Shown piece by piece: positions 1-9,614 of a DNA stretch of 64,000 bases (its first letter is position 1; each line of letters starts with the position of its first letter). The DNA is from Pseudobacteroides cellulosolvens ATCC 35603 = DSM 2933 (GTDB lineage: Bacteria; Bacillota; Clostridia; Acetivibrionales; DSM-2933): NCBI RefSeq assembly GCF_001262605.1, contig NZ_LGTC01000001.1, positions 1,289,192 to 1,353,191 of the forward strand, given 5' to 3'. A model generated the notes under the pieces. It was given only the letters and a program-made list of their open reading frames with translations. It searched no databases and was not told the origin of the DNA. A program made the position numbers and the translations under genes.

Positions 1-130
1 TAGAAATTAGTTCAATTAATATATCTTTCAAAAACATACTTGATTCAATATCAGTATTAAAAATCCACAAATCTCTATTGAAATTCACTATATTCACCCC
101 TCTATGCGGTACTTCTATATCAATATTCAT
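1..130 (-). CDS. Partial hypothetical protein, 3' end outside window
   Basis: An open frame of 43 codons starts at an ATG at 128-130 on the minus strand and runs off the left edge of the window. The visible N-terminus begins MNIDIEVPHRGVNIVNFNRD and has no signal peptide. Codon use looks coding and it lies collinear with the small minus-strand genes to its right. I do not recognise a family. No strong ribosome binding site is visible, so the start is uncertain. Confidence 0.45.
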   Translation of the reverse strand, partial: MNIDIEVPHRGVNIVNFNRDLWIFNTDIESSMFLKDILIELIS

Positions 131-175
131 TTTACAGATATTTAAGCAATTAGAACTTACTCTAAAATATTTGTC

Positions 176-484
176 TTAATGCCAATTATATTTACACTTT
201 AAACATTGCTTCGCTCTTGGTGTTCTTGTTAAGCTCCTACATTTCGGGCAATAGTTAAAAATAATTACATCTGAATGTTCCTTTAATATTCGATCTTTAA
301 CATAAGAATAAAATCCATCTTCTCCAAGTATTATTAATGCAGAAATATGTATATTACTTTCTAAACTTTTAGCTGAATCCATTTGTCCATTTGCTTTGAA
401 TAGAAAATATCTCCAGGCCATGTTTTCTTGGATTGTCATTAAATTACTATAGCTATTAAATATATATCTAGTTAGTTCATCCAT
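176..484 (-). CDS. Small protein with C-terminal zinc ribbon
   Basis: A 102-residue soluble protein whose last 25 residues hold two cysteine pairs, CPKC and CLKC, spaced like a zinc ribbon (about residues 79-99). The N-terminal 75 residues are probably helical. A GAGG-type ribosome binding site lies about 10 bases before the ATG. The function is unknown: the ribbon could bind nucleic acid or be purely structural. It is one of a long run of same-strand small genes. Confidence 0.7.
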   Translation of the reverse strand: MDELTRYIFNSYSNLMTIQENMAWRYFLFKANGQMDSAKSLESNIHISALIILGEDGFYSYVKDRILKEHSDVIIFNYCPKCRSLTRTPRAKQCLKCKYNWH

Positions 485-564
485 AACAAAATCCTCTAAA
501 TGCTTTATTGAACTTCATTTCATCACTTCTGTTTTCAATATTACTTTGAAATAAGTAGTTCTTC

Positions 565-995
565 CTATTCATGCCTCACAACCCAGCTTTCAGCACATTC
601 TTTGACATATATCGGAGTTCTAGAATCAGATTTAATCTTGAATAATATACCCATTAAGCTTTGCCCTTCTATGTTACTTATATTGGCATTAAGTATCCTA
701 TTTATCATTAGAGTGTAAAAAATGATGGCTGTCGTTCAATTGATTTAAGAAGCTCATTTTCATAGTTTGGAATAGACTCAATCCCATGTAACATGCCCCA
801 TAGAATATCATTATCCTCACAAGGGTATCTTTCATAGATTCTGAACATTGAATTCAAACATTTTTCTTCTAAATTAGCCTCATAAATACTGTTTAGAATT
901 TCCTCCAAACCTATCCAATCATCTTCTCCAAAGGAGTTTTTAATAGGTTTATAATCATCCAATTGATTAATATAGTTCTTTAAATCAATTTCCAT
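565..995 (-). pseudogene. Immunity-like small protein, split by a frameshift
   Basis: Two frames on the minus strand read as one protein. Frame 1 (995-708) gives 95 residues ending SIERQPSFFTL. Frame 2 (708-565, 47 codons) continues MINRILNANISNIEGQSL and ends ESWVVRHE. The break lies at a T6 run (719-724 on the complementary strand), and the two pieces overlap as TAATG. Either a one-base indel split a gene of about 140 residues, or these are two translationally coupled genes. The pattern (acidic N-terminus, helical repeats, WGMLHGIE) resembles small HEAT-like immunity proteins such as Imm30, but this assignment is from memory and weak. Confidence 0.5.
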
Positions 996-1038
996 ATTTC
1001 TTTACTCTCCCATAATTTCTCGTCAAAAATATAAACCT

Positions 1039-1464
1039 CTAATATGTAAATTCATATTTATTTAGTTGTTTGTTATATGATACTCCTACATTAGGAGCTT
1101 CAAAATTAAAGGCTTTAGAAGCCCACTCTATTATTGCAGGAGTTAATCCCTCTTGTTGAAAGTCACATAGTGATATTTCTATTGCATGAATAACCACTAA
1201 AGTATCAGCATTGTACGGTGAACTCGTAATAATTTGTTCACTAACTTTTTTTAATCCATACCATAGGAAATATTTATCCTCTTCAACAGGTTTGCTTTCC
1301 ATTGATAATGGTGCTTTTGTGTAAGCCCCCCATAAACCTTTACATATTTCTGAACATGAAAACTTATCTTCATATGTTGACATAGATGTATATTCGCCTA
1401 GTATTTTAATATAAATCCCCCATGAAGATTTAAAAATGCGATATACATGCTCATAACTGTTCAT
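1039..1464 (-). CDS. Hypothetical protein, 141 aa
   Basis: A soluble protein of 141 residues with no signal peptide or membrane segment. It is rich in aromatic residues in its first half, with a conserved-looking C-terminal stretch ending NKYEFTY. An AAAGG ribosome binding site lies about 13 bases before the ATG. I do not recognise the family. Its size, composition and setting among immunity-like genes suggest an accessory protein. Confidence 0.65.
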   Translation of the reverse strand: MNSYEHVYRIFKSSWGIYIKILGEYTSMSTYEDKFSCSEICKGLWGAYTKAPLSMESKPVEEDKYFLWYGLKKVSEQIITSSPYNADTLVVIHAIEISLCDFQQEGLTPAIIEWASKAFNFEAPNVGVSYNKQLNKYEFTY

Positions 1465-1562
1465 AACAAATATTTGACCTTTCTATTCTCATTAAAGAAT
1501 TTGTTAAGTCATCTCATTTAAAGAATACATTTGATTATTACTATTATAGCAGTTTTTAACTG

Positions 1563-1945
1563 TCACGGTTTATATATCTTTATATTTTCGTTCATCCACT
1601 GTTCAATTTTATCTCTTATCTCAAATCTATTTTTTGAAGAAAATTCTTTTAATATGTCCCAACTATTATCTTCTCTAACAATCGCTAAAGACAGACCATA
1701 ATTTCCGTCAGGGTCACCATCTGGATACCATCCTAAATCAATTATCATATAATCTTTAGACGGTACAGTATATACCATTTACCATTTTTTAAACCTATTT
1801 TAACTATCTGCAGAATATCTTGGGTAAAATATCCCCAGTTTTGAAGTATACCCTTATCAACTTCTGATTGCACAGGGTCAACGTCAAAAAATTTATTATA
1901 AGTAATTGCAAAACCTCCTGGGATTTTAATAGGCATTAATTTCAT
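1563..1945 (-). pseudogene. Small hypothetical protein, frameshifted
   Basis: Two overlapping minus-strand frames (1975-1745 and 1778-1563) make one sensible protein. The first carries MKLMPIKIPGGFAITYNKFF and ends near KWYIL. The second carries YMIIDLGWYPDGDPDGNYGL and ends IKIYKP. A one-base shift around 1750-1775 separates them. The start is taken at the ATG at 1945 because GGAG lies 8-12 bases upstream. The combined product of about 125 residues resembles an uncharacterised Bacillus/Clostridium family with the signature DLGWYPxxDPDG. Confidence 0.55.
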
Positions 1946-2061
1946 AGATACTTCATCTCCACACTTTCCAAACACTTTTGACTTGAATAAACACTTTCAT
2001 GCTCTTTTGTGATAGTCTGCACATAAAAAAAGTAATGACTTAAACATACTTTGGATTATGT

Positions 2062-2697
2062 TCATAATATATATTTAAGAATGTCTGTTAAGTGATCAGT
2101 ATCGATTGAATATATAGCACTCTTTCGGATTTTCGGGGAACTGTTTATAGCAATAGACTTTCCACAGTATTTAAAAACGGGAATATCTGTTGAACCGTCA
2201 CCCACAGCGATACATTCTTCGGGGTTTATATTATTGATTTTACAAAATTCTTGTAAGCACGCAACTTTTTGTTCAGCTCTAATGTACTTAAGAATTTTTC
2301 CTGTAAATACTCCTTCAACCACTTCATAATCACTACCATAAAAACCATCAAATCCCCAAATATCACAAACTACTTTGGCTACTTGCTTCGGCCCTACTGT
2401 AATGACAATGCACTTAATACTTTGCTTATGTAATGCTTCAACTACACTTTTGATATTTTTTAAAGGTTTTGCAATCTCCAAAAAATATTGAGCAATTTTA
2501 CTTTCTTCAAAACCTAAAAGTAACTCTGCTCTGAGATAATCTGCTGATATGTAGTCAATCACGCCTTTTTCTTCTTGCTCTTGTATTAAAGAATGTTCTT
2601 TTTCTTTTCCATTTAAAATGCATGGCAACATAACGGAATGGACTTCTCTAATCAAAGTATCATCCAAGTCAAAACAAACAAGTTTTATTTTCGCCAT
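2062..2697 (-). CDS. HAD-superfamily phosphatase (SerB-like, HAD-IB)
   Basis: A 211-residue cytoplasmic hydrolase with all four HAD motifs. Motif I is FDLDDT (residues 9-14, nucleophile Asp and acid/base Asp), motif II is the Thr in CIVITVG (about 99), motif III is the Lys in ILKYIRAEQK (about 135-142), and motif IV is GDGSTD (about 167-172). The helical cap after motif I fits phosphoserine-phosphatase-like members. The substrate cannot be assigned. The gene has a GGGGATG ribosome binding site. It is intact, unlike several neighbours. Confidence 0.85.
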   Translation of the reverse strand: MAKIKLVCFDLDDTLIREVHSVMLPCILNGKEKEHSLIQEQEEKGVIDYISADYLRAELLLGFEESKIAQYFLEIAKPLKNIKSVVEALHKQSIKCIVITVGPKQVAKVVCDIWGFDGFYGSDYEVVEGVFTGKILKYIRAEQKVACLQEFCKINNINPEECIAVGDGSTDIPVFKYCGKSIAINSSPKIRKSAIYSIDTDHLTDILKYIL

Positions 2698-2791
2698 TTT
2701 ATTACATCCCCATTAAAATATAATCAGTCCCAATATTTCAATCAAAAGGAACTAGTATATGAATAAAAATCTATATTATAAATACCTTAGT

Positions 2792-3376
2792 TTATTGATT
2801 CAAATAAATTATCTCGGATGTTTCTTTTTCCTCCGCACCTGATAAATAATCAATGTAAAGTTTATTACCCTCTTGAAACCTAGCTCCCAAAACAGCCGAT
2901 GCTGGGTTTGCTGTGGGAGAGAAGTCTCTTATTATTTTCTTAAATATCTTGGTTTTATCAAATATATCCGATACGATTAACTCTCCTTCGTTCATGTAGA
3001 CTATTTTTCCATTCTGAGCAAGAATGGGATTAAAATATACATCTGAAACCTTATTGCTTATTATATCAAAATAATGCACATAGCTTGCAGGACTCCCAGT
3101 ACTTATTGTTACTTGCAGTATTCCGTCTTTTAAAAGATTTACTGAAGGTTCTTTGGGGTATTCCTCTTCTTTGATTACATTTTTCCCTTTTCCGTAAAGG
3201 ATGAGCGAATATTCCCTGTCGCTATGTTTAGTTATTTTATAATATTCACCAATAGCAAAGGTCTTTTGCGGTGTTACCTGTAAATTTCCATCACTAATAA
3301 CGGGCTTTTTATCACAAGAAACAAATCCCATATTCAGCATCAAAAGAATAATAATAAATATTCTTAATTTTATCAC
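2792..3376 (-). CDS. Putative lipoprotein, 194 aa
   Basis: The protein has a signal peptide with a hydrophobic core IFIIILLMLNMGF followed by VSC, a plausible lipobox with Cys about residue 21. The mature part is beta-rich and reads like a small sensor or solute-binding domain. I do not recognise the family. The start is placed at the GTG at 3376 because AAGGAG lies 8 bases before it. An upstream in-frame ATG at 3406 would cover that ribosome binding site. The substrate and partner are unknown. Confidence 0.6.
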   Translation of the reverse strand: MIKLRIFIIILLMLNMGFVSCDKKPVISDGNLQVTPQKTFAIGEYYKITKHSDREYSLILYGKGKNVIKEEEYPKEPSVNLLKDGILQVTISTGSPASYVHYFDIISNKVSDVYFNPILAQNGKIVYMNEGELIVSDIFDKTKIFKKIIRDFSPTANPASAVLGARFQEGNKLYIDYLSGAEEKETSEIIYLNQ

Positions 3377-3460
3377 ACACTTTCTCCTTAGAACGATTAG
3401 CACCATTATTTATGTTTTCTACCATAAGCTCCGCTTATATTATATACTAACATAAAAAGT

Positions 3461-3806
3461 TTAATCTAAAATATTATGGTCATACCATACATCTTCATCA
3501 TCTCCTGCGACTAGAAATCTCCATCCAGGGGCTAACCCTAAATATTTGCTTATATTTGGCACCCAATCTTCAATATGCTTAACATGCAACGGTACAAAGA
3601 AATTTGGGTCTTCCCAAAATTTCTCACCGGACCATATAGCATCCTGTTGTATCACCCTCAGGATAAACTCGCAACCCATTAACTGGTAAGACATTCTTCT
3701 TAAAATTTTCAGAAATACCGACTTTAAAATCACTTCTTGCTTCAACAAAATTCGAATTGTATCTTACACAAATCAATTTCTGTAATTCTATTAAATTACT
3801 ATCCAC
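3461..3806 (-). pseudogene. DUF2185 (Imm33-like) protein, frameshifted
   Basis: Two frames join into one protein of about 115 residues. The 5' frame starts at a GTG at 3806 (GGAAAGGA upstream) and reads DSNLIELQKLICVRYNSNFV to GDTTGC. The 3' frame continues IWSGEKFWEDPNFFVPLHV and PGWRFLVAGDDEDVWYD. The PGWRFL..EDVWYD ending and the IWSGE..DPxFF.PLHV core are typical of DUF2185, described as an immunity protein family. The break near 3640-3650 looks like a small deletion. The ATG at 3748 lies in the wrong frame to be a real start. Confidence 0.6.
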
Positions 3807-3857
3807 TCGTTTTTCCTTTCCTGAGCCTGTCGGCACACTCTTACCAAAAGATGCTAT

Positions 3858-4220
3858 TTATTCTTCAGAGTATTTATTAGGTACTATAGGATAATGGTAA
3901 ATTTCTATATCTTTATCTATAAAATCTCTTCTTTGTGCTCCCAGCAAGGTATTATACATATTTTCTCTTCCTACTGAATTATCAGTGTGAATATATATCT
4001 TCTCTGCTTTTAAACCCTTTTCACAGATATATTTGACTAAATCGTAGCCAGTTGGAAGCAAGTTTCCTTGTTTATCAATGCCTAAATCATGGTCAAGGGA
4101 AAGTATACCAATCTGAAAATTTTCGAGATAATATATTGCCTCTTCTACCGTTCTAGCTATAACAAATCCATCTGGACAACCACGCAAATCATCAAGATAT
4201 AAATCTATTTTTTGGTTCAT
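3858..4220 (-). CDS. cREC-domain protein (cyclic-phosphate processing receiver)
   Basis: A 120-residue single-domain protein. The N-terminal LYLDDLRGCPDGFVIARTVE (residues 7-26), LSLDHDLG (40-47), GYDLVKYICE and the final IHTDNSVGRENMY match the receiver-like fold named cREC. That family is predicted to act on RNA or nucleotide cyclic phosphates (an established family prediction, not shown here). Acidic residues at the beta1 and beta3 ends (DD, DHD) would bind metal. AGGAG lies 9 bases before the ATG. Confidence 0.75.
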   Translation of the reverse strand: MNQKIDLYLDDLRGCPDGFVIARTVEEAIYYLENFQIGILSLDHDLGIDKQGNLLPTGYDLVKYICEKGLKAEKIYIHTDNSVGRENMYNTLLGAQRRDFIDKDIEIYHYPIVPNKYSEE

Positions 4221-4325
4221 GACTTAATTCTCCTATAACCTTAATCTACAACATATAAAGATTGTAAAGTAAATATTTAGTCTAATCTCTTGCCTATTAT
4301 GTGTTTTTTCCATCATCGCTTATTA

Positions 4326-4690
4326 TTATATTTGCGATATGCCTTTACAGGTTACTTTGCCAGAACCAGCCCAGTGTCTATCTTCTCCATTTTTCTTAAC
4401 TCCAGAAATCCAATACTCTTCACCAGTTTCTACATCGATATAATTACCAGATATTCCAGCATACTTTTGGAATCCTTTATTATTAAAATGTACTGTTTGC
4501 CCAGGGTTGGGATACTTTACCTCTCAATCCATGCAGGTCCGTCATCGGAATATCCTGATTTCAATTCAATATATAAAATGTTTTCAAAAGACATTTTCAC
4601 GCTAATCATCATATCATAAATACCCTCACTGCTCTCCACAACCTGGAAGTTTGAGGCTTCCTTGCAACTATTTCTGTGAAGTTATTATTT
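4326..4690 (-). pseudogene. Gene remnant, frameshifted, unknown family
   Basis: The minus strand carries two protein-like frames separated by one base near 4520. The upstream frame reads MSFENILYIELKSGYSDDGP and stops after AWIER. The downstream frame reads VKYPNPGQTVHFNNKGFQKY, then GEEYWISGVKKNGEDRHWAG, and stops at 4326-4328. The shape of the downstream part (GEEYWISG, RHWAGSGK) looks like a genuine small conserved domain. The 5' end is not clear. The plus-strand frame at 4290-4619 is its shadow. Confidence 0.45.
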
Positions 4691-4704
4691 AAAATTATTT
4701 AAGT

Positions 4705-5259
4705 TTAAGCAGTTTCATTAAAAAACACCGCCAAATCCTTTGAACTTTTCATTGCATTTACATCTTCGTAAGATGGAATATCATTTGTTTTATGACTGTA
4801 AACGATTGGTGCAACATCTATAGCATTCATATGGCGTAACAGCATACATGCTGTGTTAAATGCCTTTTCAACATTTCCATCTCCCCCACCTACTATAATA
4901 ATCCCACCTTTTTTTACGTTCTTGATTGGTATCTCTTTTCGAAAAAACCTTGAGCAAAAATAGGTTTGCAATCTACTCATCACTGCTAATAATTGTCCTG
5001 TTAGTTCTGAAAAGTAAAGTGGTGATGCAATTAATATATTGTCACATTCTTGAATATAACTATATACTTCCTGCATTTCATCGTTTATACTACAGCCAGC
5101 ATCCTTCCAACAGTACCTGCAATCAATACAAGGTCTAATATTGCAGGTATATGCATCTATAATTTTATACTCACCATTTAGGTGACCTATAAATTCATTT
5201 ACCAAAGCCATAGTATCACCATTTTTCCTCGGTGTACCGCTAAAAATAAGTGTTTTCAT
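4705..5259 (-). CDS. NADPH-dependent FMN reductase / iron-sulfur flavoprotein-like
   Basis: The protein starts MKTLIFSGTPRKNGDTMALV, the flavodoxin-like FMN phosphate loop (SGTPRKNGDT). CIDCRYCWKDAGCSINDEM follows at about residues 45-63, the compact Cys motif of iron-sulfur flavoproteins of the NADPH-dependent FMN reductase family. ASPLYFSELTG is the second flavin contact. It probably transfers electrons to an unknown acceptor in the cytoplasm. The ATG at 5259 is preferred over the ATG at 5340: AAGGGG lies 10 bases upstream and the family starts here. Confidence 0.8.
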   Translation of the reverse strand: MKTLIFSGTPRKNGDTMALVNEFIGHLNGEYKIIDAYTCNIRPCIDCRYCWKDAGCSINDEMQEVYSYIQECDNILIASPLYFSELTGQLLAVMSRLQTYFCSRFFRKEIPIKNVKKGGIIIVGGGDGNVEKAFNTACMLLRHMNAIDVAPIVYSHKTNDIPSYEDVNAMKSSKDLAVFFNETA

Positions 5260-5341
5260 TAACATTTTCCCCTTGAAATGATTAGATTTATCTAACTTAT
5301 CTGTACATAGCAAAAATATAGAGTTAATTTTATTCTTCATA

Positions 5342-5539
5342 CTACCTGTTTGAAAAAGTTAACCCATTCTCATTCAAGGTTTGCCTTATAATAGTCATGG
5401 CACTTTTCCCGATTCCATGAAGTTCTGAAACTTCTTTCTCGCTATACTTTGAAAGTTGCTCAATTGTTGATATGCCTGCATTTTGGATAGCTCTCTGTGC
5501 TGGTTTTGCAAGTTTATTAAGTAAGACTTCTATATGCAT
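5342..5539 (-). CDS. RNA polymerase alpha CTD-like helix-hairpin-helix protein
   Basis: A 65-residue protein made almost entirely of an alpha-CTD/HhH fold: LAKPAQRAIQNAGISTIEQL, then SELHGIGKSAMTIIRQTL. The HGIGKSA segment is the DNA-backbone-binding hairpin. Stand-alone copies of this domain occur in Firmicutes and are presumed DNA-binding, with no fixed role. It lies directly upstream of the flavodoxin-like reductase gene and may share its transcript. Confidence 0.75.
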   Translation of the reverse strand: MHIEVLLNKLAKPAQRAIQNAGISTIEQLSKYSEKEVSELHGIGKSAMTIIRQTLNENGLTFSNR

Positions 5540-5626
5540 TTATTTACACTCCTAAGCCTTTTATAGTTGTGATTAAAACAAATACTACTATGATAACTCG
5601 GTTCTCTATGTACTGCAAAAAAACAA

Positions 5627-6166
5627 CTATTTGCTTTCTCTCCATGATTCACAACAAATACTCATATCATACTCACCCCAAAAGCCATCATTAGCCTTAT
5701 AAACATCACTCATATGCTTTACTATTATAAAACCAACTTTCTGGTAACATTTTATCGCATTTTCATTTCTATCAAAAACCTTGAGATGTAATTTTTTTAA
5801 ACCAAAGTCTTCAAAGCCTATTCTTACTAATCCATTTAAAGCACTTTTTCCAAATCCTTTTCCCCTCATACCTTCAACGCCTATTATAAATCTTCCTACA
5901 ACAGCACATAAATTCACTTTGTCAATTTTACACAATTGAATACTACCAATGAATTCATTTGAATCTGTTTCAATAATTTTGTACAAATATGTATCTGAGT
6001 CAGCTCCATTGAATCCATTCTTATAGTGTTCTTCCATTTGCTGTACTGTCAAAGGATATTGGTATGTTGGACCTGCCCATTGCACCAAGAAGTCTTCATT
6101 ATTTGTTTCAAACCATTTAACAATATGACCAAAATCTGTCTTATCTAATAACTCAAGTCTCACCAT
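5627..6166 (-). CDS. GNAT-family N-acetyltransferase
   Basis: A 179-residue acetyltransferase. The acetyl-CoA pyrophosphate-binding motif is RGKGFGKSAL (about residues 100-109), after the beta4 strand FIIGVEG. The C-terminal ENAIKCYQKVGF is the usual beta5-alpha4 signature of RimJ/RimL-type members. The substrate is unknown. The start ATG at 6166 gives a complete GNAT domain. It is intact, in contrast to the GNAT within the cassette array. Confidence 0.85.
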   Translation of the reverse strand: MVRLELLDKTDFGHIVKWFETNNEDFLVQWAGPTYQYPLTVQQMEEHYKNGFNGADSDTYLYKIIETDSNEFIGSIQLCKIDKVNLCAVVGRFIIGVEGMRGKGFGKSALNGLVRIGFEDFGLKKLHLKVFDRNENAIKCYQKVGFIIVKHMSDVYKANDGFWGEYDMSICCESWRESK

Positions 6167-6260
6167 ATTAAATACTCCTATGTTTACTTACTCATTTTAC
6201 ATTACAAAACCGACTTCTACCATTATCTTTACTCATAAGATAATAATGACTTTAGTTTGC

Positions 6261-6490
6261 TTAATATTTTGACTTTTTCCAGAAAACATTAGCAAGAACA
6301 ATACAAATAAAGATTCCAAAAACATATGGAATAGCAAGAAAAAATGCTATACTTGCTGGAGCACTGAAACTGTCGTATTTAATTCTCCATAGCATATTAC
6401 AATATTCAAAAGCTATATTAGCACACATCATATATGAGAGCATAAATGCTATTACAATAAAACCACTGCTAAAATTTTAAACTTATTCAT
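6261..6490 (-). pseudogene. Small membrane protein, frameshifted at N-terminus
   Basis: An ATG at 6490 (GGGGTGATAATT upstream) begins MNKFKILAVVLL, but the frame closes at once. One base later the frame continues VIAFMLSYMMCANIAFEYCN and ends with a second hydrophobic helix YVFGIFICIVLANVFW. The combined product has two transmembrane segments in about 75 residues. The ATG at 6443 may still give a 60-residue product. No family is recognised. Confidence 0.45.
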
Positions 6491-6495
6491 AATTA

Positions 6496-6600
6496 TCACC
6501 CCACTGCACCTAATCTTTCTTTAACTTGAGTGTAAACTCTACCGAATTCTGTCAAGCTTTTTATTATCACTTAATAAGTCCAAAGCTTTATATATAAAAT
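6496..6600 (-). pseudogene. Possible short coding remnant
   Basis: Between the small membrane protein and the lipoprotein upstream, the minus strand reads KALDLLSDNKKLDR and, after a one-base shift, EFGRVYTQVKERLGAVG before a stop at 6496-6498. This looks like the C-terminus of a helical protein whose 5' part is lost. The support is composition and sense only. Confidence 0.25.
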
Positions 6601-6660
6601 TAGCGAATTACTTTTTGAATATTTCCCACAATTATCAATTTTTGAGTAAGTCATTATTAA

Positions 6661-7866
6661 TTATTTCTTTGTTGTAAATTCAAGAACTAACTCATTATTA
6701 ATATTTCCTACATCATCGCTATATTGACCTTCTCCGATAGTTAGCTCATACCTTTGTCCTGCTTCAATTACTTCGTTAAATGATTTCATTTTATCATAAT
6801 CAGGTAAGAATATTAACTTATTACCTTTTATTTTCACTTTCATTTCTACATGCCCATTATCTGAACCATTTTCAACATTGGCTTTTCTTATTGTTGCAGT
6901 TGCATATGTAGTTGAATATATTCTTCTGCCAAAATCTATTTCAATACCCTGCCCTAAATCGACTTCCGTGGCTCCATAATTAGGAGTTATATGAACTGCT
7001 TTAAACTCACTCACTTTATAATTAAAAACCGTTTTTCCTGGTTTTAAGATTGGTAAATCCGTTTTCTCAATAGTAACTATGATACTATTATTTACAAATT
7101 CTATTGTCCCACTTGTTTTATAATCACCGTTATCAACAAACTTTGCAATATTATTCTCTAATTTAATATTTGTACCATCATAATAATAAGTGCGACAAAA
7201 ATATAAATGAAAACTTACAGACATATTGGACATATCTTTGATTTCTATAGTAGTACTATTCCCCCCTGTATCTGGCAAGGAAGTGTACCAATGCCCTATA
7301 TATCCTCCACTTCTTTCCTGTATTTTAAAATATGTTCCATCTGCTTTATTATTTTCATTTGAAGGAACTATTTTACCCCAATGTGTGCTGATACCCGTAT
7401 CTGTTTTCGTAAAACTCAGTAAATTATCACCTAAGCTATAAGGCTTATTTGTATTATCCTCGCCTGGTAAATAACTCAAAAATATGAAATCAATACAATT
7501 CTTGTCTTCATTGATTTTTGCCTGTATATAACTATAAACTCCAGCTCCCTCATCGTGTATCTTTATTTTTGCATTATAATCATTATTTTCTTTAGATATA
7601 AAGACCTCATAAAACTTAGTGTAATCTTTTGAATTAATATATTCTGTGAAAATATAATCACCAACCCATGAATCTAAGCGTAGATTATTATTTTTCGATG
7701 TATCCTGTGAGGACTCAAGCAATTCATTGCTAGACTTTTCGCTATTCACGGCTATATTTTTATCCACTGGCGTTATTTTTTTATTATTAGTACAGGCAGT
7801 GAATGCAGATATAAATGCAATTATAATTAATCCACATATACATTTTTTACATATTTGATTTAACAT
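6661..7866 (-). CDS. Lipoprotein with SbsA Ig-like (Big_5) domain
   Basis: A 401-residue secreted protein with signal peptide and lipobox ISAFTAC (Cys about residue 25). A Ser/Asn-rich stretch and two beta-rich central regions (about 70-180 and 185-285) follow. The last 110 residues start at ITPNYGATEVDLGQGIEIDF and match the SbsA Ig-like fold of surface proteins, which often act as a stalk. GGAGG lies 7 bases upstream. It is probably anchored to the membrane's outer face; the ligand is unknown. Confidence 0.75.
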   Translation of the reverse strand: MLNQICKKCICGLIIIAFISAFTACTNNKKITPVDKNIAVNSEKSSNELLESSQDTSKNNNLRLDSWVGDYIFTEYINSKDYTKFYEVFISKENNDYNAKIKIHDEGAGVYSYIQAKINEDKNCIDFIFLSYLPGEDNTNKPYSLGDNLLSFTKTDTGISTHWGKIVPSNENNKADGTYFKIQERSGGYIGHWYTSLPDTGGNSTTIEIKDMSNMSVSFHLYFCRTYYYDGTNIKLENNIAKFVDNGDYKTSGTIEFVNNSIIVTIEKTDLPILKPGKTVFNYKVSEFKAVHITPNYGATEVDLGQGIEIDFGRRIYSTTYATATIRKANVENGSDNGHVEMKVKIKGNKLIFLPDYDKMKSFNEVIEAGQRYELTIGEGQYSDDVGNINNELVLEFTTKK

Positions 7867-8017
7867 TACTATACCTCCATAAAAGGTTGATAGGAAATAG
7901 TTCCCATAGCTCTTCTAATGGCATTTGACATAATTCTTTTCCCATAATAAACTCCTAAATTAGCGAATTCATTAATTCACTCTATTAAACAAGCATCTAC
8001 TTAATCCATCAACACCA

Positions 8018-9457
8018 TTACCATTCACCTTTTGGAACACTACCAATCATTTTCTTATTTCCGCCGTCTAAGCACATTCTATAATATGGATAAATATCAC
8101 CACAAAAAACTTTCACAATTATTTCATCTCCTGTTATTTCATACTCTAAAGTTAAGTACTCTAGATAATCATCAAGTATTTCATTCTTTATATAGTTCTT
8201 ACGGTCAGCTTTAAAAACAACTTTTTTATCACTTCCGTCAAGATTCATGCTAACTAATTGCACGCCAACAATTTCAGACTTTTTTTTAACTTCTCCGTCT
8301 TTTCTAACATCGACCAACTTAGTAATTTCCTCTTGAAAATAAAGACGATTCTTATAAATCTTAAAGTCATTTCCTGAGATATTTATTCCATTATCATAAG
8401 CTGAATGTCGTGCTATCATCTGTAAATGCTTCTTTGCATAATTATAAATTCCCAAATAAGCTACTTCATTAGATTGATTAATCCAATAAACTATATAATC
8501 CTTATTATGAAATGAAATATTAGAAGTATGGAGTGTAGGAATATCCCCTTTAAAATGAGGAATCTCTTCATTATAACTAAGACTTTTAATTTCAGGAGCT
8601 TTTATTCTTTCTGTAAAGCAATTGTTATAAGCAAAATCCATAAGTAATGGTTGTGAATTTAACTTCACTGTAAATTCAAGTTTACCTCGATTTTCTTTAT
8701 CTGGAGAGTTTTCTGTATACCTTCTTTTACCAAGTCCAACTTTATAATCATCATATGAATAAGATGTTTCATAAGGTCCATAACCATATGTATTTTCTTT
8801 ATATAATAAAAACCATTCGCCATCCTTATAATTAAACGTATAATTTTCATTCCACTTCCATGCACTTCCCCCAAAAGCATGAGTTGTAAATGTGTTTTTA
8901 TGGGCGGTTAATTCTTGATAAGGGTCGCCCATTACACCCCCCTCATCTCTATTCCTGATAATATATTGGTTTATAACATTTCGGTTAAATCCATTTCCAT
9001 TATTCATATAAACGAATAAAATTCTTGGATACATTTCATCTTCTTTAAAAGTATGTTCTACAACTCCGACAATATCAAGCAAACCATCATTGTTAAAGTC
9101 ATTTTCGAGTATGTCTAGCATGCTCCATCCAGTAGGAAGAATTTCATCTCTATTTTTAATTCTTTCGGGAAATTTGGGTAAATCAACAATTTTTCTTTCA
9201 TCCACCACTTTTGGTTCTATTATAACAGTTTCTGTCACATTGCTTTTTGATGAAGATGCTGTTTGATTGCCTTTAGGGCTACTCTTCGTGTATGTAGTGT
9301 TGATTCTATTATTAAGCGTCGGTGTTGTATTGGCTCTATTTGAAGTGATATTAGAACAGGAAGTGAGCATTGTCAGTAACAATACTATTATCCAAATAAT
9401 AAAAATCATATATATACTTAATAGAATATTTTTTTGTTTAATGATAAAACTGTACAT
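8018..9457 (-). CDS. Large lipoprotein with FG-GAP-like motif
   Basis: A 479-residue protein with an N-terminal hydrophobic segment and lipobox MLTSC (about residue 34). A Thr/Ser/Asn-rich linker and the Ca-binding loop NDFNNDGLLDIVGV (about 115-128), as found in FG-GAP repeat proteins, follow. The C-terminal third (NRLYFQ, LVSMNLDGSDKKVVFK) resembles DUF5050-type beta-propeller blades. AGAGGG lies before the ATG. The family is not recognised with confidence. It is probably a cell-surface protein. Confidence 0.65.
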   Translation of the reverse strand: MYSFIIKQKNILLSIYMIFIIWIIVLLLTMLTSCSNITSNRANTTPTLNNRINTTYTKSSPKGNQTASSSKSNVTETVIIEPKVVDERKIVDLPKFPERIKNRDEILPTGWSMLDILENDFNNDGLLDIVGVVEHTFKEDEMYPRILFVYMNNGNGFNRNVINQYIIRNRDEGGVMGDPYQELTAHKNTFTTHAFGGSAWKWNENYTFNYKDGEWFLLYKENTYGYGPYETSYSYDDYKVGLGKRRYTENSPDKENRGKLEFTVKLNSQPLLMDFAYNNCFTERIKAPEIKSLSYNEEIPHFKGDIPTLHTSNISFHNKDYIVYWINQSNEVAYLGIYNYAKKHLQMIARHSAYDNGINISGNDFKIYKNRLYFQEEITKLVDVRKDGEVKKKSEIVGVQLVSMNLDGSDKKVVFKADRKNYIKNEILDDYLEYLTLEYEITGDEIIVKVFCGDIYPYYRMCLDGGNKKMIGSVPKGEW

Positions 9458-9614
9458 TTTATGCCCTCTTTAATATGCTTATTTAATACAAGTTTATCAT
9501 TAAAGCCAATATAAAAAGTTACAGATTGGTAAAGATGTATCTTTTTCAAACATAATTAAGAAAGTGTTGTCATAACTATTTCCAAAGAAATCATATCCCA
9601 TATATAGATAAGTG

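Noticed and set aside
4290..4619. Plus-strand 109-codon frame
   Set aside because: The minus strand here reads as a protein remnant with a single frameshift; the plus frame is its shadow.
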